From an uncultured Clostridia bacterium (GTDB taxonomy: Bacteria; Bacillota; Clostridia; Christensenellales; Borkfalkiaceae): a stretch of DNA of 25,078 nucleotides. The position numbers and the translations under genes were made by a program. The DNA is taken from the NCBI GenBank assembly GCA_947581885.1, contig CANPWF010000004.1:1-25078 (forward strand). Direction: 5' to 3'. Below the pieces are notes generated by a model, which ran no database searches, was not told the origin of the DNA, and was given only the letters and a program-made list of their open reading frames with translations. Below, piece after piece: positions 16,904-23,758 of the stretch. The first letter of the stretch is position 1. Each line of letters begins with the position of its first letter.

Positions 16904-18220
16904 ATGAATTTCGTTTTATTGTCCGGAGGATCCGGTAAGCGTCTGTGGCCGCTGTCCAACGACGTCAGATCGAAGCAATTTATCAAGTTGTTTCAAACTC
17001 CGTCGGGCGAGATGGAATCGATGGCGCAACGGGTATATCGGCAAATCAAGGAGGTGGATCCCGAAGCCGATGTGACGATCGCCACCTCCCGCGCCCAGGT
17101 TTCCGCGATCCACAATCAATTAGGCGAGAAGGTGGGGATATCGGTCGAACCTTGCAGACGGGACACTTTCCCCGCAATCGTGCTTGCGGCGGCATATTTG
17201 CACGACGTTAAGGGCGTATCTTTAGAGGAAACCGTCGTTGTATGCCCCGTTGACCCGTATGTGAGCGGAGATTACTTTGCCTGTCTCAAAAAACTCGGCG
17301 AACAAACGGATAAGAGAGAAGCGGAACTTGTGCTGATGGGGATAGAGCCCTCCTATCCGAGTGAGAAATACGGCTACATCATCCCCGCGGACCAAAGCGA
17401 AATCAGCCCCGTTTCGGGATTCAAAGAAAAGCCGGATTCCAAGACCGCCGAGAAATATATCAAGATGCGCGCCCTTTGGAACGGAGGCGTCTTTGCGTTC
17501 AAACTCGGGTATCTCATGAAGAAAGCGCATGACATGATCGAGTTTACCGACTATGCCGATTTGTTCAGCAAATATGATACTTTGCCCAAGATCAGTTTTG
17601 ACTATGCGGTCGTAGAAAAAGAAAGTTCCATCCAAGTCATGCGGTTTTCGGGGGAATGGAAGGACCTCGGCACATGGAATACCTTGACGGAATCGATGCA
17701 GGAGCGCGTGATCGGCAAAGGGGCGATGAATGAGACCTGTGAGAACGTCCACATCGTAAACGAATTGGATGTGCCGATATTGTGCATGGGGTTAAAAGAT
17801 GTGGTGGTATCCGCAAGCGCAGAGGGGATCCTGGTCTCCGATAAAGAGCAGTCGAGTTATATCAAGCCGTTTGTGGACAAGTTTGACAGCCCCGTGCGGT
17901 TTGCGGAGAAATCTTGGGGAAGTTACAAAGTAATTGACATAGAGAAAGAAGGGATCGTAGTAAAAGTAACATTGAACCCGGGCCACAGGATGAATTATCA
18001 CAGCCATGAGCACAGGGACGAAATTTGGAATGTCCTTTCCGGCACGGGGCGGGTGATCGTAGACGGGTACGAACAGCGCGTAAAAGCGGGCGATGTGATC
18101 ACGATGGCGGCCGGCTGTAAGCATACGATTGTCGCGGACAGCGAATTAAAGGTGATCGAGATCCAGATCGGCAGTGAAATTGACATAAAAGATAAGAAGA
18201 AGTTTGATTTTCCCGATTAA
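16904..18220 (+). CDS. manC: Mannose-1-phosphate guanylyltransferase with C-terminal cupin domain
   Basis: This 438-residue enzyme makes GDP-mannose from mannose-1-phosphate and GTP. The nucleotidyltransferase domain (about 1-270) opens LLSGGSGKRLWPLSND with the RSKQF motif. It continues with EPCRRDTFPAI (usually close to EP.GRNTAPA), PVDPYV in place of the common PADH, the FKEKP substrate loop and WNGGVFAFK. A left-handed-helix-type linker (about 280-325) precedes a cupin (about 330-435) with HSHEHRDEIW, related to type II mannose-6-phosphate isomerase. A separate ManA follows 1 nt downstream, so isomerase activity in this cupin would be redundant. AAGGAGG at 16891-16897 overlaps the fcl stop. 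The motif changes suggest a divergent Bacillota subgroup, but context makes the function likely. Confidence 0.92.
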   Translation: MNFVLLSGGSGKRLWPLSNDVRSKQFIKLFQTPSGEMESMAQRVYRQIKEVDPEADVTIATSRAQVSAIHNQLGEKVGISVEPCRRDTFPAIVLAAAYLHDVKGVSLEETVVVCPVDPYVSGDYFACLKKLGEQTDKREAELVLMGIEPSYPSEKYGYIIPADQSEISPVSGFKEKPDSKTAEKYIKMRALWNGGVFAFKLGYLMKKAHDMIEFTDYADLFSKYDTLPKISFDYAVVEKESSIQVMRFSGEWKDLGTWNTLTESMQERVIGKGAMNETCENVHIVNELDVPILCMGLKDVVVSASAEGILVSDKEQSSYIKPFVDKFDSPVRFAEKSWGSYKVIDIEKEGIVVKVTLNPGHRMNYHSHEHRDEIWNVLSGTGRVIVDGYEQRVKAGDVITMAAGCKHTIVADSELKVIEIQIGSEIDIKDKKKFDFPD

Positions 18221-18221
18221 A

Positions 18222-19202
18222 ATGAGAGAACCGTTTTTATTAAGCCCTGCCGCAAAGGACTATCTTTGGGGCGGTGAAAGACTCAATGAGGATTTTTCCA
18301 AAAATATCGGGTTGCATCCGCTTGCGGAGACGTGGGAATGCTCGATCCATCCCGATGGACCGAGCACCGTCGTGAGCGGAGAATTCGCCGGGTCATCCCT
18401 GCCGCAAGTATTAAGCGAGCACCCGGAGTTTCTCGGAGAGCATTACCGCAACGGGAAAGAATTGCCCATCCTGATCAAGTTGATCGATGCAAAGAGCGAT
18501 CTTTCCATTCAGGTGCACCCCGACGACGCATACGCGGAATCGCACGAGGGCGGGCAGCTGGGCAAGACGGAATTGTGGTATGTGCTCGACGCAACCAAAC
18601 AGGCGAGCATTATTTACGGGTTCAAGTGCGACGTTACTCCTTCCATTGTGCGGAATGCCATAAGGAATGGAGTTTTGGAAAAATATCTTTACCGCGTTCC
18701 GATTCAAAAAGGAGATGCGTTTTTGATCAATGCGGGGAAAGTGCACGCCATAGGGGCAGGCGCACTGATCGCCGAAATACAGGAGAATTCCAATCTCACA
18801 TACAGACTGTATGATTATGACCGCTTGGATAAAGACGGCAAGAAACGTCCGCTGCATATCAAGAAGGCATTGGATGTCGCCGACTTGAAGAGCAGCGGTG
18901 AATTAAAGCAACCCATGCGCATCAGAAGATTTTATAATGGGTACTCTACCGATTCTCTGTGTAATTGCAAGTATTTTTATGTTGAAAAAGTATTTGTAAA
19001 TACCGAAAGTTGCAGAAAACCGAGACCCTTTACCGTAACGGAAAATTCGTTTGAGGTGTTTTTATGCGTTGACGGTTGCGGAACGGTGTTTTTTGCGGAC
19101 AAATGCTTAATGCTTTTCAAGGGTGATTGCCTGTTCGTCCCCGCAGATTCGGTTCCGTTTTCCGTCCACGGGACGGCCGTCTTTTTGAGAGTGAGGTGTT
19201 GA
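18222..19202 (+). CDS. manA: Mannose-6-phosphate isomerase, type I (class I cupin)
   Basis: This 326-residue zinc enzyme converts fructose-6-phosphate to mannose-6-phosphate, the entry step to GDP-mannose. Family landmarks are FLLSPAAKDYLWGGERL at the N-terminus and the metal ligands Q97 and H99 in IQVHPDD, E117 in GKTELWYVLDA and H175 in GKVHAIGAGALIAEIQ. The tail ends in a degenerate second cupin. I use the ATG at 18222, one base after the manC stop. The in-frame TTG at 18204 would add residues not seen in the family. No good Shine-Dalgarno is present, so translation is probably coupled to manC. Confidence 0.93.
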   Translation: MREPFLLSPAAKDYLWGGERLNEDFSKNIGLHPLAETWECSIHPDGPSTVVSGEFAGSSLPQVLSEHPEFLGEHYRNGKELPILIKLIDAKSDLSIQVHPDDAYAESHEGGQLGKTELWYVLDATKQASIIYGFKCDVTPSIVRNAIRNGVLEKYLYRVPIQKGDAFLINAGKVHAIGAGALIAEIQENSNLTYRLYDYDRLDKDGKKRPLHIKKALDVADLKSSGELKQPMRIRRFYNGYSTDSLCNCKYFYVEKVFVNTESCRKPRPFTVTENSFEVFLCVDGCGTVFFADKCLMLFKGDCLFVPADSVPFSVHGTAVFLRVRC

Positions 19203-19205
19203 AAA

Positions 19206-20288
19206 ATGAAAGATAAGATATCGGTTTACTATGATTATCAAATCATGCTTGTCCAGAAGTTCGGCGGCATTTCCCGCTATTTTTATGAACTTCTGACGCA
19301 TATCAGCCGGAGCGCGGATGTGCGGGCCGACGCATATTGTATTGGGAACAGGAACGCTTATTTTGAATCGTATTTCCGGAAGATCAGTTCAAAATATATG
19401 CGCGGGATGGGTACCGTCAACCGTTTTTTCTCTTTAAGGAAAGCAAAGAAGTATGACTTGATCCATCCGACATATTACCATCCGTATATTCTTCGGGCGG
19501 GACATCGGAACGTTGTGATCACGGTCTATGATATGATCCATGAACTGTTCCCGGAATTGTTCCCTGCAAACGATCCGACCGCTGAAAATAAAAGACAAAT
19601 GATCTATGGCGCGGATCATATCATTGCGATATCCGAAAACACCAAAAGGGATATTTTGAAAATTTATCCCGATGTTTCTCCCGATAAGATCACGGTCATA
19701 TATCTCGGAAACAGTTTAACGCCACACGAGGGCCATTCCGATTTGGCGCTCCCGCAAAAATATATTTTGTTTGTCGGAAACCGCGGCGGATATAAAAATT
19801 TTCAAACCTTTTTCGAGGGCGTCAAGCCGATTTTAGCCGAAACGCCCGATCTGTATTTGGTTTGCATCGGCGGCGGGGCTTTCAGTGAATCGGAGCGCGC
19901 GCTGATGGCCGAAGTTTCAGGACAGACGATCCAGATGAATGCGTTTGACGACGACTTGTCATACGCATATTCGCATGCCCTGTGTTTTGTGTTTCCTTCG
20001 CTGTATGAGGGGTTCGGCATACCGACGCTTGAGGCATTTGCTTGCGGGTGTCCCGTCGTTTTAAGCAACACGAGTTCCATGCCGGAAGTGGGCGGAGATG
20101 CGGCAATCTATTTCGACCCGAAAAACGCGGAAGAAATTTGCGGACAGATCCGCCGCGTGATAGGAGACGACGCCTTGAGAAAAGAGATGAGCGAACGGGG
20201 AAAACTTCAACTTGCGAAATTCAGTTGGGACGCGATCGCGGAGCAAACGATCGCCTGTTATAAGAAGGTCCTCGGCCTTGTGGAGTGA
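19206..20288 (+). CDS. Glycosyltransferase family 4 (mannosyltransferase-like)
   Basis: This is a 360-residue GT-B transferase. The N-terminal KFGGISRYFYELL is the acceptor-side glycine loop. VYDMIHELFPELFP and ISENTKRDILKIYP are typical of the WbaZ/MtfB-like mannosyltransferase group, and SLYEGFGIPTLEAFACGCPVV (about 265-285) is a textbook GT4 donor motif with both glutamates. Its position among the GDP-mannose genes makes a GDP-sugar donor (mannose, rhamnose or fucose) reasonable, but this is inference. GAGGTG at 19193-19198 with 7 nt spacing supports the start, 3 nt after the manA stop. Confidence 0.9.
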   Translation: MKDKISVYYDYQIMLVQKFGGISRYFYELLTHISRSADVRADAYCIGNRNAYFESYFRKISSKYMRGMGTVNRFFSLRKAKKYDLIHPTYYHPYILRAGHRNVVITVYDMIHELFPELFPANDPTAENKRQMIYGADHIIAISENTKRDILKIYPDVSPDKITVIYLGNSLTPHEGHSDLALPQKYILFVGNRGGYKNFQTFFEGVKPILAETPDLYLVCIGGGAFSESERALMAEVSGQTIQMNAFDDDLSYAYSHALCFVFPSLYEGFGIPTLEAFACGCPVVLSNTSSMPEVGGDAAIYFDPKNAEEICGQIRRVIGDDALRKEMSERGKLQLAKFSWDAIAEQTIACYKKVLGLVE

Positions 20289-20292
20289 GCGT

Positions 20293-21231
20293 ATGATCGA
20301 AAAAAGAGCGCTGATCATCGGATGCAACGGGTTCGTCGGCGGCTATTTGAAAGAGGAACTTTGTAAAAACGGATACGTTGTTTTCGGTTGTGATTGCAAT
20401 GTCGCCGAAAAACCGTGGGGATTTGGTTTTATCAAAGCGGATATCACGGATGCGGATGCCGTAATGAAAACCATCTCCGAGGTGCATCCCGACTATATTT
20501 TTAATCTCGCCGCAATCAGTAGCGTCGGACTCTCCTGGAAAATACCGCAGGAAACGATCAATGTCAATGTCTGCGGAACGCTGAATATTCTGGAAGCTGT
20601 GCGGCGGGGGGCGCCTGTAAGAGTGATCCTTGTCGGGTCGAGCGAAGAATTCGCTCCGTCGCATAAGCGCGTCTCCGAACAGGACATGCTCGAAGCGGTC
20701 AATCCATACGGCATCAGCCGCATCATGATAGAGAATTTTGCAAAAATTTACCGCAATCAATACGGGCTTGATATCGTATGCATCCGGGCTTTCAATCATA
20801 CGGGCGTCGGGCAAAAACCCATTTTTGTGTTGCCGAGTTTTATTGAACAAGTCGTGCGGCTCGCTTCGTCCGGGGAGACGGGCGCGATCAAAGTCGGAAA
20901 CATTTCCGTTTCCCGTGATTTTTCCGATGTCCGGGATATCGTACGCGCTTATCGGCTTCTTGCGGAGTGTCCCTGTGCGCCCGACGTGGTGAATGTCGGT
21001 TCCGGGATCGCCTATAAAATCGAAGATCTGCTGCATTACATCATTTCTCTTTCCGGCAAAGAGATCGCCGTCGCGTTCGACCGGGATAGATTCAGACCGG
21101 ACGACTTGCCGTATTGTTGTTGTGACAACGCGCTTCTCAAGAGGCTGACGGGGTGGGAGCCGCAATTTACGATTTTCGATACGCTGAAAGAAATGTATGA
21201 CAATGCTGTGACAAAAAGGGGGACAATATAA
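20293..21231 (+). CDS. rmd: GDP-4-keto-6-deoxy-D-mannose reductase-like SDR (GDP-D-rhamnose synthesis)
   Basis: This 312-residue NAD(P)-dependent SDR resembles Rmd, which reduces the Gmd product to GDP-D-rhamnose. The cofactor loop is GCNGFVGGYL (10-19). The middle holds NLAAISSVGLSW, VGSSEEFAP and RAFNHTGVGQKP, and the C-terminal third has SRDFSDVRDIVRAYRLL and NVGSGIAYKI, all close to the Rmd pattern. The catalytic motif reads Y139-G-I-S-R143, with Arg where the SDR consensus has Lys. The start is the ATG at 20293 (GGAG at 20282-20285). An upstream TTG extension would overlap the previous gene by about 80 nt and add unrelated sequence. The stop overlaps the next start by one base (TAATG). 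Another 4-keto reductase or epimerase is the main alternative. Confidence 0.78.
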   Translation: MIEKRALIIGCNGFVGGYLKEELCKNGYVVFGCDCNVAEKPWGFGFIKADITDADAVMKTISEVHPDYIFNLAAISSVGLSWKIPQETINVNVCGTLNILEAVRRGAPVRVILVGSSEEFAPSHKRVSEQDMLEAVNPYGISRIMIENFAKIYRNQYGLDIVCIRAFNHTGVGQKPIFVLPSFIEQVVRLASSGETGAIKVGNISVSRDFSDVRDIVRAYRLLAECPCAPDVVNVGSGIAYKIEDLLHYIISLSGKEIAVAFDRDRFRPDDLPYCCCDNALLKRLTGWEPQFTIFDTLKEMYDNAVTKRGTI

Positions 21232-22934
21232 TGGATGTTATGAAAGTGTGGCACGCTTGGATCGATTCCGACGTTGTTGACCCGAATACGAAGGAAGAAC
21301 TCGAACGGCTTGCCTCTGATGAAGAGGAAATAAGGGATAGATTTTACCGGGATCTGTCGTTCGGGACGGGCGGCCTCCGCGGCGTTCTCGGCGCGGGCAC
21401 AAACCGGATGAACGAATATACCGTGGCGAAGGCTTCACAGGGATTGGCAAATTATGTGATAAAACACTACGATATCGCTGAGAGAAACATAGCTATCTCA
21501 TATGATAGCAGAAAGATGTCCTTTGAATTTGCCCAAATAGCTTCCGGCGTATTTGCCGCAAACGGAATAAAGGTCTTTATTTATTCTAAACTTATGCCGA
21601 CGCCCTGTTTATCTTTTGCCGTGCGTGCTCTCAAATGTGCGGCGGGCGTTATGATAACCGCGTCGCATAATCCGGCAAAATACAACGGCTACAAGGTCTA
21701 TGGGGCGGACGGCTGCCAAATCACGACCGTAGCCGCGGACGAAATCTACCGCGAAATAGAGAGTTCTGATATTTTCCGTGATGTAAAACGGCAAAGCTTT
21801 GAGGCCGGACTGGCGTCGGGATCGATTTCCTTCATCCCGCAATCGGTTTATACAGATTTTATAGAAGAGGTTAAAAAACAATCGGTTTTGTTCGGCGACA
21901 AAATCGATCGCAATGTCTCTATCGTATATACCCCCTTGAACGGTACTGGATTGAAGCCCGTTATGCGCGCGCTTACGGAAGAGGGGTTTACGAATGTTGT
22001 AATTGTGCATGAGCAGGAAAAACCCGACGGGAATTTCCCGACATGTCCGTATCCCAACCCGGAGATAAAAGAGGCAATGGCGCTGGGAATACAATACGCA
22101 AGGGAGAATCATGCCGATCTTTTGCTTGCGACCGATCCCGATTGCGACAGGGTGGGGATCGCCGTCAGGGATAATACGGATGGAGAAATGAAGCTTTTGA
22201 CCGGAAATGAAACGGGGATACTGCTTTTAGATTATTTGTGCGCTCAAAGAATAAAACATGGACGCATGCCCCATGACCCCGTAATCGTCAAAACGATCGT
22301 TACAACGGATATGGCGGAAGCGATCGCAACGGCGTATGGCGTAAGGACGATCAATGTTCTTACGGGATTTAAGTTTATCGGGGAACAGATCGGCAGATTG
22401 GAAAGGCAAGGCAACGCAGAGAGTTATTTGTTTGGCTTTGAGGAAAGTTATGGGTGCTTGAGCGGAACATATGTGCGCGATAAAGATGCCGTAAACGGTG
22501 CGCTGCTCATCTGCGAAATGTTTGCATTTTATAAGACCCGCGGGATCGGGCTACTCGAAAAATTAAACGAACTATATGAACGATACGGTTATTATCTGAA
22601 TACGCTTTACTCCTATGATTTTGAGGGAGAGGCGGGCTTTGAGACAATGAAAAAGCTCATGTGCGCGTTCCGCACGGGAACCGCCGCATTCGGCGATAAA
22701 AAGGTTGTTACCCGCTTGGACTATCAAAACAGGTTGTCCGGTCTCCCGAAATCGGATGTGCTGAAGTTTATATTGGAGGACGGCTGTACCGTTGTGGTGC
22801 GGCCTTCCGGGACGGAACCGAAATTAAAAGTGTATATTTCTGTGAGGGCGTCTTCCCGCTTAGCGGCAATGGAAGAAGAGGGTAGGCTCAAAGCATACGT
22901 GGATGCTCGTATTTCACTGCAAGGGAGGCATTGA
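21231..22934 (+). CDS. Phosphoglucomutase/phosphomannomutase (alpha-D-phosphohexomutase)
   Basis: This 567-residue mutase interconverts hexose 6- and 1-phosphates. In this operon it most likely supplies mannose-1-phosphate to ManC and possibly glucose-1-phosphate. All four family sites are intact: the phosphoserine S145 in TASHNP, the metal loop DPDCDR (302-307), the sugar-recognition GFEES (402-406) and the phosphate-binding RPSGTEPK (524-531). Length fits the long PgcA/PGM2-like bacterial type rather than the roughly 460-residue ManB type. The start overlaps the previous stop by one nucleotide, implying coupling. It is the last gene of the operon, followed by the hairpin at 23050. Confidence 0.93.
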   Translation: MDVMKVWHAWIDSDVVDPNTKEELERLASDEEEIRDRFYRDLSFGTGGLRGVLGAGTNRMNEYTVAKASQGLANYVIKHYDIAERNIAISYDSRKMSFEFAQIASGVFAANGIKVFIYSKLMPTPCLSFAVRALKCAAGVMITASHNPAKYNGYKVYGADGCQITTVAADEIYREIESSDIFRDVKRQSFEAGLASGSISFIPQSVYTDFIEEVKKQSVLFGDKIDRNVSIVYTPLNGTGLKPVMRALTEEGFTNVVIVHEQEKPDGNFPTCPYPNPEIKEAMALGIQYARENHADLLLATDPDCDRVGIAVRDNTDGEMKLLTGNETGILLLDYLCAQRIKHGRMPHDPVIVKTIVTTDMAEAIATAYGVRTINVLTGFKFIGEQIGRLERQGNAESYLFGFEESYGCLSGTYVRDKDAVNGALLICEMFAFYKTRGIGLLEKLNELYERYGYYLNTLYSYDFEGEAGFETMKKLMCAFRTGTAAFGDKKVVTRLDYQNRLSGLPKSDVLKFILEDGCTVVVRPSGTEPKLKVYISVRASSRLAAMEEEGRLKAYVDARISLQGRH

Positions 22935-22994
22935 AAATTTTACAGTGATTGTGACCGGAAAGGTGGCGATGCGGCAAACGGGTAAAAATTTCAA
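22931..22994 (+). repeat. Imperfect inverted repeat at the 3' end of the operon
   Basis: TTGAAAATTTTAC (22931-22943, covering the mutase stop codon) and GTAAAAATTTCAA (22982-22994) are inverted copies with 12 of 13 matches, separated by 38 nt. It could form an mRNA 3'-end stem or be the relic of an insertion. Nothing else in 22935-23049 is recognisable. Confidence 0.5.
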
Positions 22995-23049
22995 AGTCCG
23001 CACCGAAGGCGTGCAAAAGAATATTTGCAAGCAAAATACAAAATGAATG

Positions 23050-23078
23050 GCGGGGCGGGCCTATGAGGCTCGCCCCGC
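23050..23078 (+). terminator. Strong transcription terminator hairpin closing the polysaccharide operon
   Basis: Bases 23050-23062 pair with 23066-23078 in a 13-bp stem (one G-T pair) closed by the loop ATG, beginning GCGGGGCG and ending CGCCCCGC. The following ATATGTTTCT is only moderately T-rich. It stands 116 nt after the last operon gene, and no gene spans it. Confidence 0.75.
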
Positions 23079-23125
23079 ATATGTTTCTGCCAAAGAAGGC
23101 GGCCCGTCGTACTAATTCGCCTTCA

Positions 23126-23156
23126 TTCGACATAGATTAAAGTATCTTTTGTCGAA
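23126..23156 (+). promoter_or_regulatory. Inverted pair of Spo0A-type boxes upstream of the SpoIIID fragment
   Basis: TTCGACA (23126-23132) and TGTCGAA (23150-23156) are perfect inverted copies and each matches the 0A-box consensus TGNCGAA. Between them AGAT (23134-23137) and ATCT (23144-23147) extend the dyad. The second box ends one base before the GGAGGG ribosome binding site at 23158-23163. CATAGATT at 23131-23138 also resembles a SigE -10 (CATACAnT), though no convincing -35 is seen. The element may be a protein operator, an mRNA hairpin at the ribosome binding site, or both. Confidence 0.5.
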
Positions 23157-23170
23157 CGGAGGGTAATTTT

Positions 23171-23302
23171 GTGTGGCGGGACATAGAAGAGCGCGCAAAG
23201 CGCAACGGGGAATATATCGTTAAGACGGGTTGCACGGTGCGTGCCTGTGCCAAGACGCTCGGCGCAAGCAAATCCACCGTGCATACAGAGGTAACATTGT
23301 AG
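23171..23302 (+). pseudogene. spoIIID: Truncated SpoIIID (sporulation transcriptional regulator), 43 codons
   Basis: Translation from GTG 23171 gives DIEERAKRNGEYIVKTGCTV followed by RACAKTLGASKSTVH. This matches the first half of SpoIIID, including the helix-turn-helix recognition helix (SKSTVH). SpoIIID is the mother-cell regulator of sporulation and is normally about 85-90 residues. Here the frame diverges after STVHTEVT and stops at 23300-23302, so the C-terminal half with the basic DNA-contacting helix is missing. A weak echo, LSNEMR at 23339-23356 in the same frame (family LANEV[KR]), lies beyond the stops. GGAGGG at 23158-23163 with 7 nt spacing and a terminator at 23361 mean the fragment could still be expressed. 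It may be a decayed duplicate, a break point, or the 5' part of a gene interrupted by an insertion. Confidence 0.75.
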
Positions 23303-23360
23303 AACGGTTTGTGTGGATAGTGGAATAAAGAGTGGACATTAAGCAATGAAATGCGAACGG

Positions 23361-23387
23361 ACAGCCCTTGAACATAGGGCTGTTTTT
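23361..23387 (+). terminator. Intrinsic terminator after the SpoIIID fragment
   Basis: ACAGCCCT (23361-23368) pairs perfectly with AGGGCTGT (23376-23383) around a 7-nt loop, and the stem runs into a T5 stretch and further T-rich sequence. It is a canonical rho-independent terminator for the + strand, 58 nt after the SpoIIID fragment stop. Confidence 0.85.
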
Positions 23388-23674
23388 CTGCTTTCAAAAG
23401 GTTGCAAAACAGAATTTACAAGCACCATGAAAGAAAAATGAGAACGAATAAATAAAAGTACTTCTGAGACCAAACACGCAAATATTTCCGTCATCTCGCA
23501 TGAGCCGCAAGACTTCCATGATAGATATAAACTTGAAGCTTTTTGTAGTGCCATTATATTAGAGATAGATTTGATGGCTCCGATCGCACCGAGAACGGAA
23601 CTATTTGACACGTTCGGGAGCGGTATATGAGGATAGTTCTTCAAAGATTTACCCCTCTAATTTTACCAAAGGAA
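23388..23674 (+). other. AT-rich stretch with no recognised gene
   Basis: This segment is clearly more AT-rich than the flanking genes. A minus-strand frame (23339-23644) and a + strand frame (about 23480-23626) are open, but neither has a convincing start, ribosome binding site or recognisable family. It may be decayed or recently acquired DNA. I see no tRNA, CRISPR repeat or insertion-sequence ends in it. Confidence 0.4.
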
Positions 23675-23703
23675 TTGCCAAACCTGTTTGTATGTGCTAT
23701 AAT
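23675..23703 (+). promoter_or_regulatory. SigA-type promoter with extended -10 for the gene at 23759
   Basis: TTGCCA (23675-23680, five of six to TTGACA), a 17-nt spacer, and a perfect TATAAT (23698-23703) preceded by TG at 23695-23696. The predicted start near 23710 leaves a leader of about 50 nt with AGGAAG at 23748-23753. Confidence 0.75.
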
Positions 23704-23758
23704 TAAATTGGATTGATATTGTCTATCCAAACCGCAATAAATTTTGTAGGAAGCACTT

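Noticed and set aside
18204..18221. TTG start for manA
   Set aside because: Adds six residues inside manC. The family N-terminus fits the ATG at 18222.
20212..20292. Upstream start for the Rmd-like gene
   Set aside because: The extension overlaps the previous glycosyltransferase by about 80 nt and is Arg/Ser-rich. ATG 20293 has a good ribosome binding site.
22903..23046. 47-codon + strand frame at the end of the mutase gene
   Set aside because: Overlaps the mutase out of frame, has no ribosome binding site and no recognisable content.
23339..23644. 101-codon minus-strand frame in the AT-rich segment
   Set aside because: It starts at TTG, lacks a ribosome binding site, ends inside the + strand terminator region and matches nothing I recognise.
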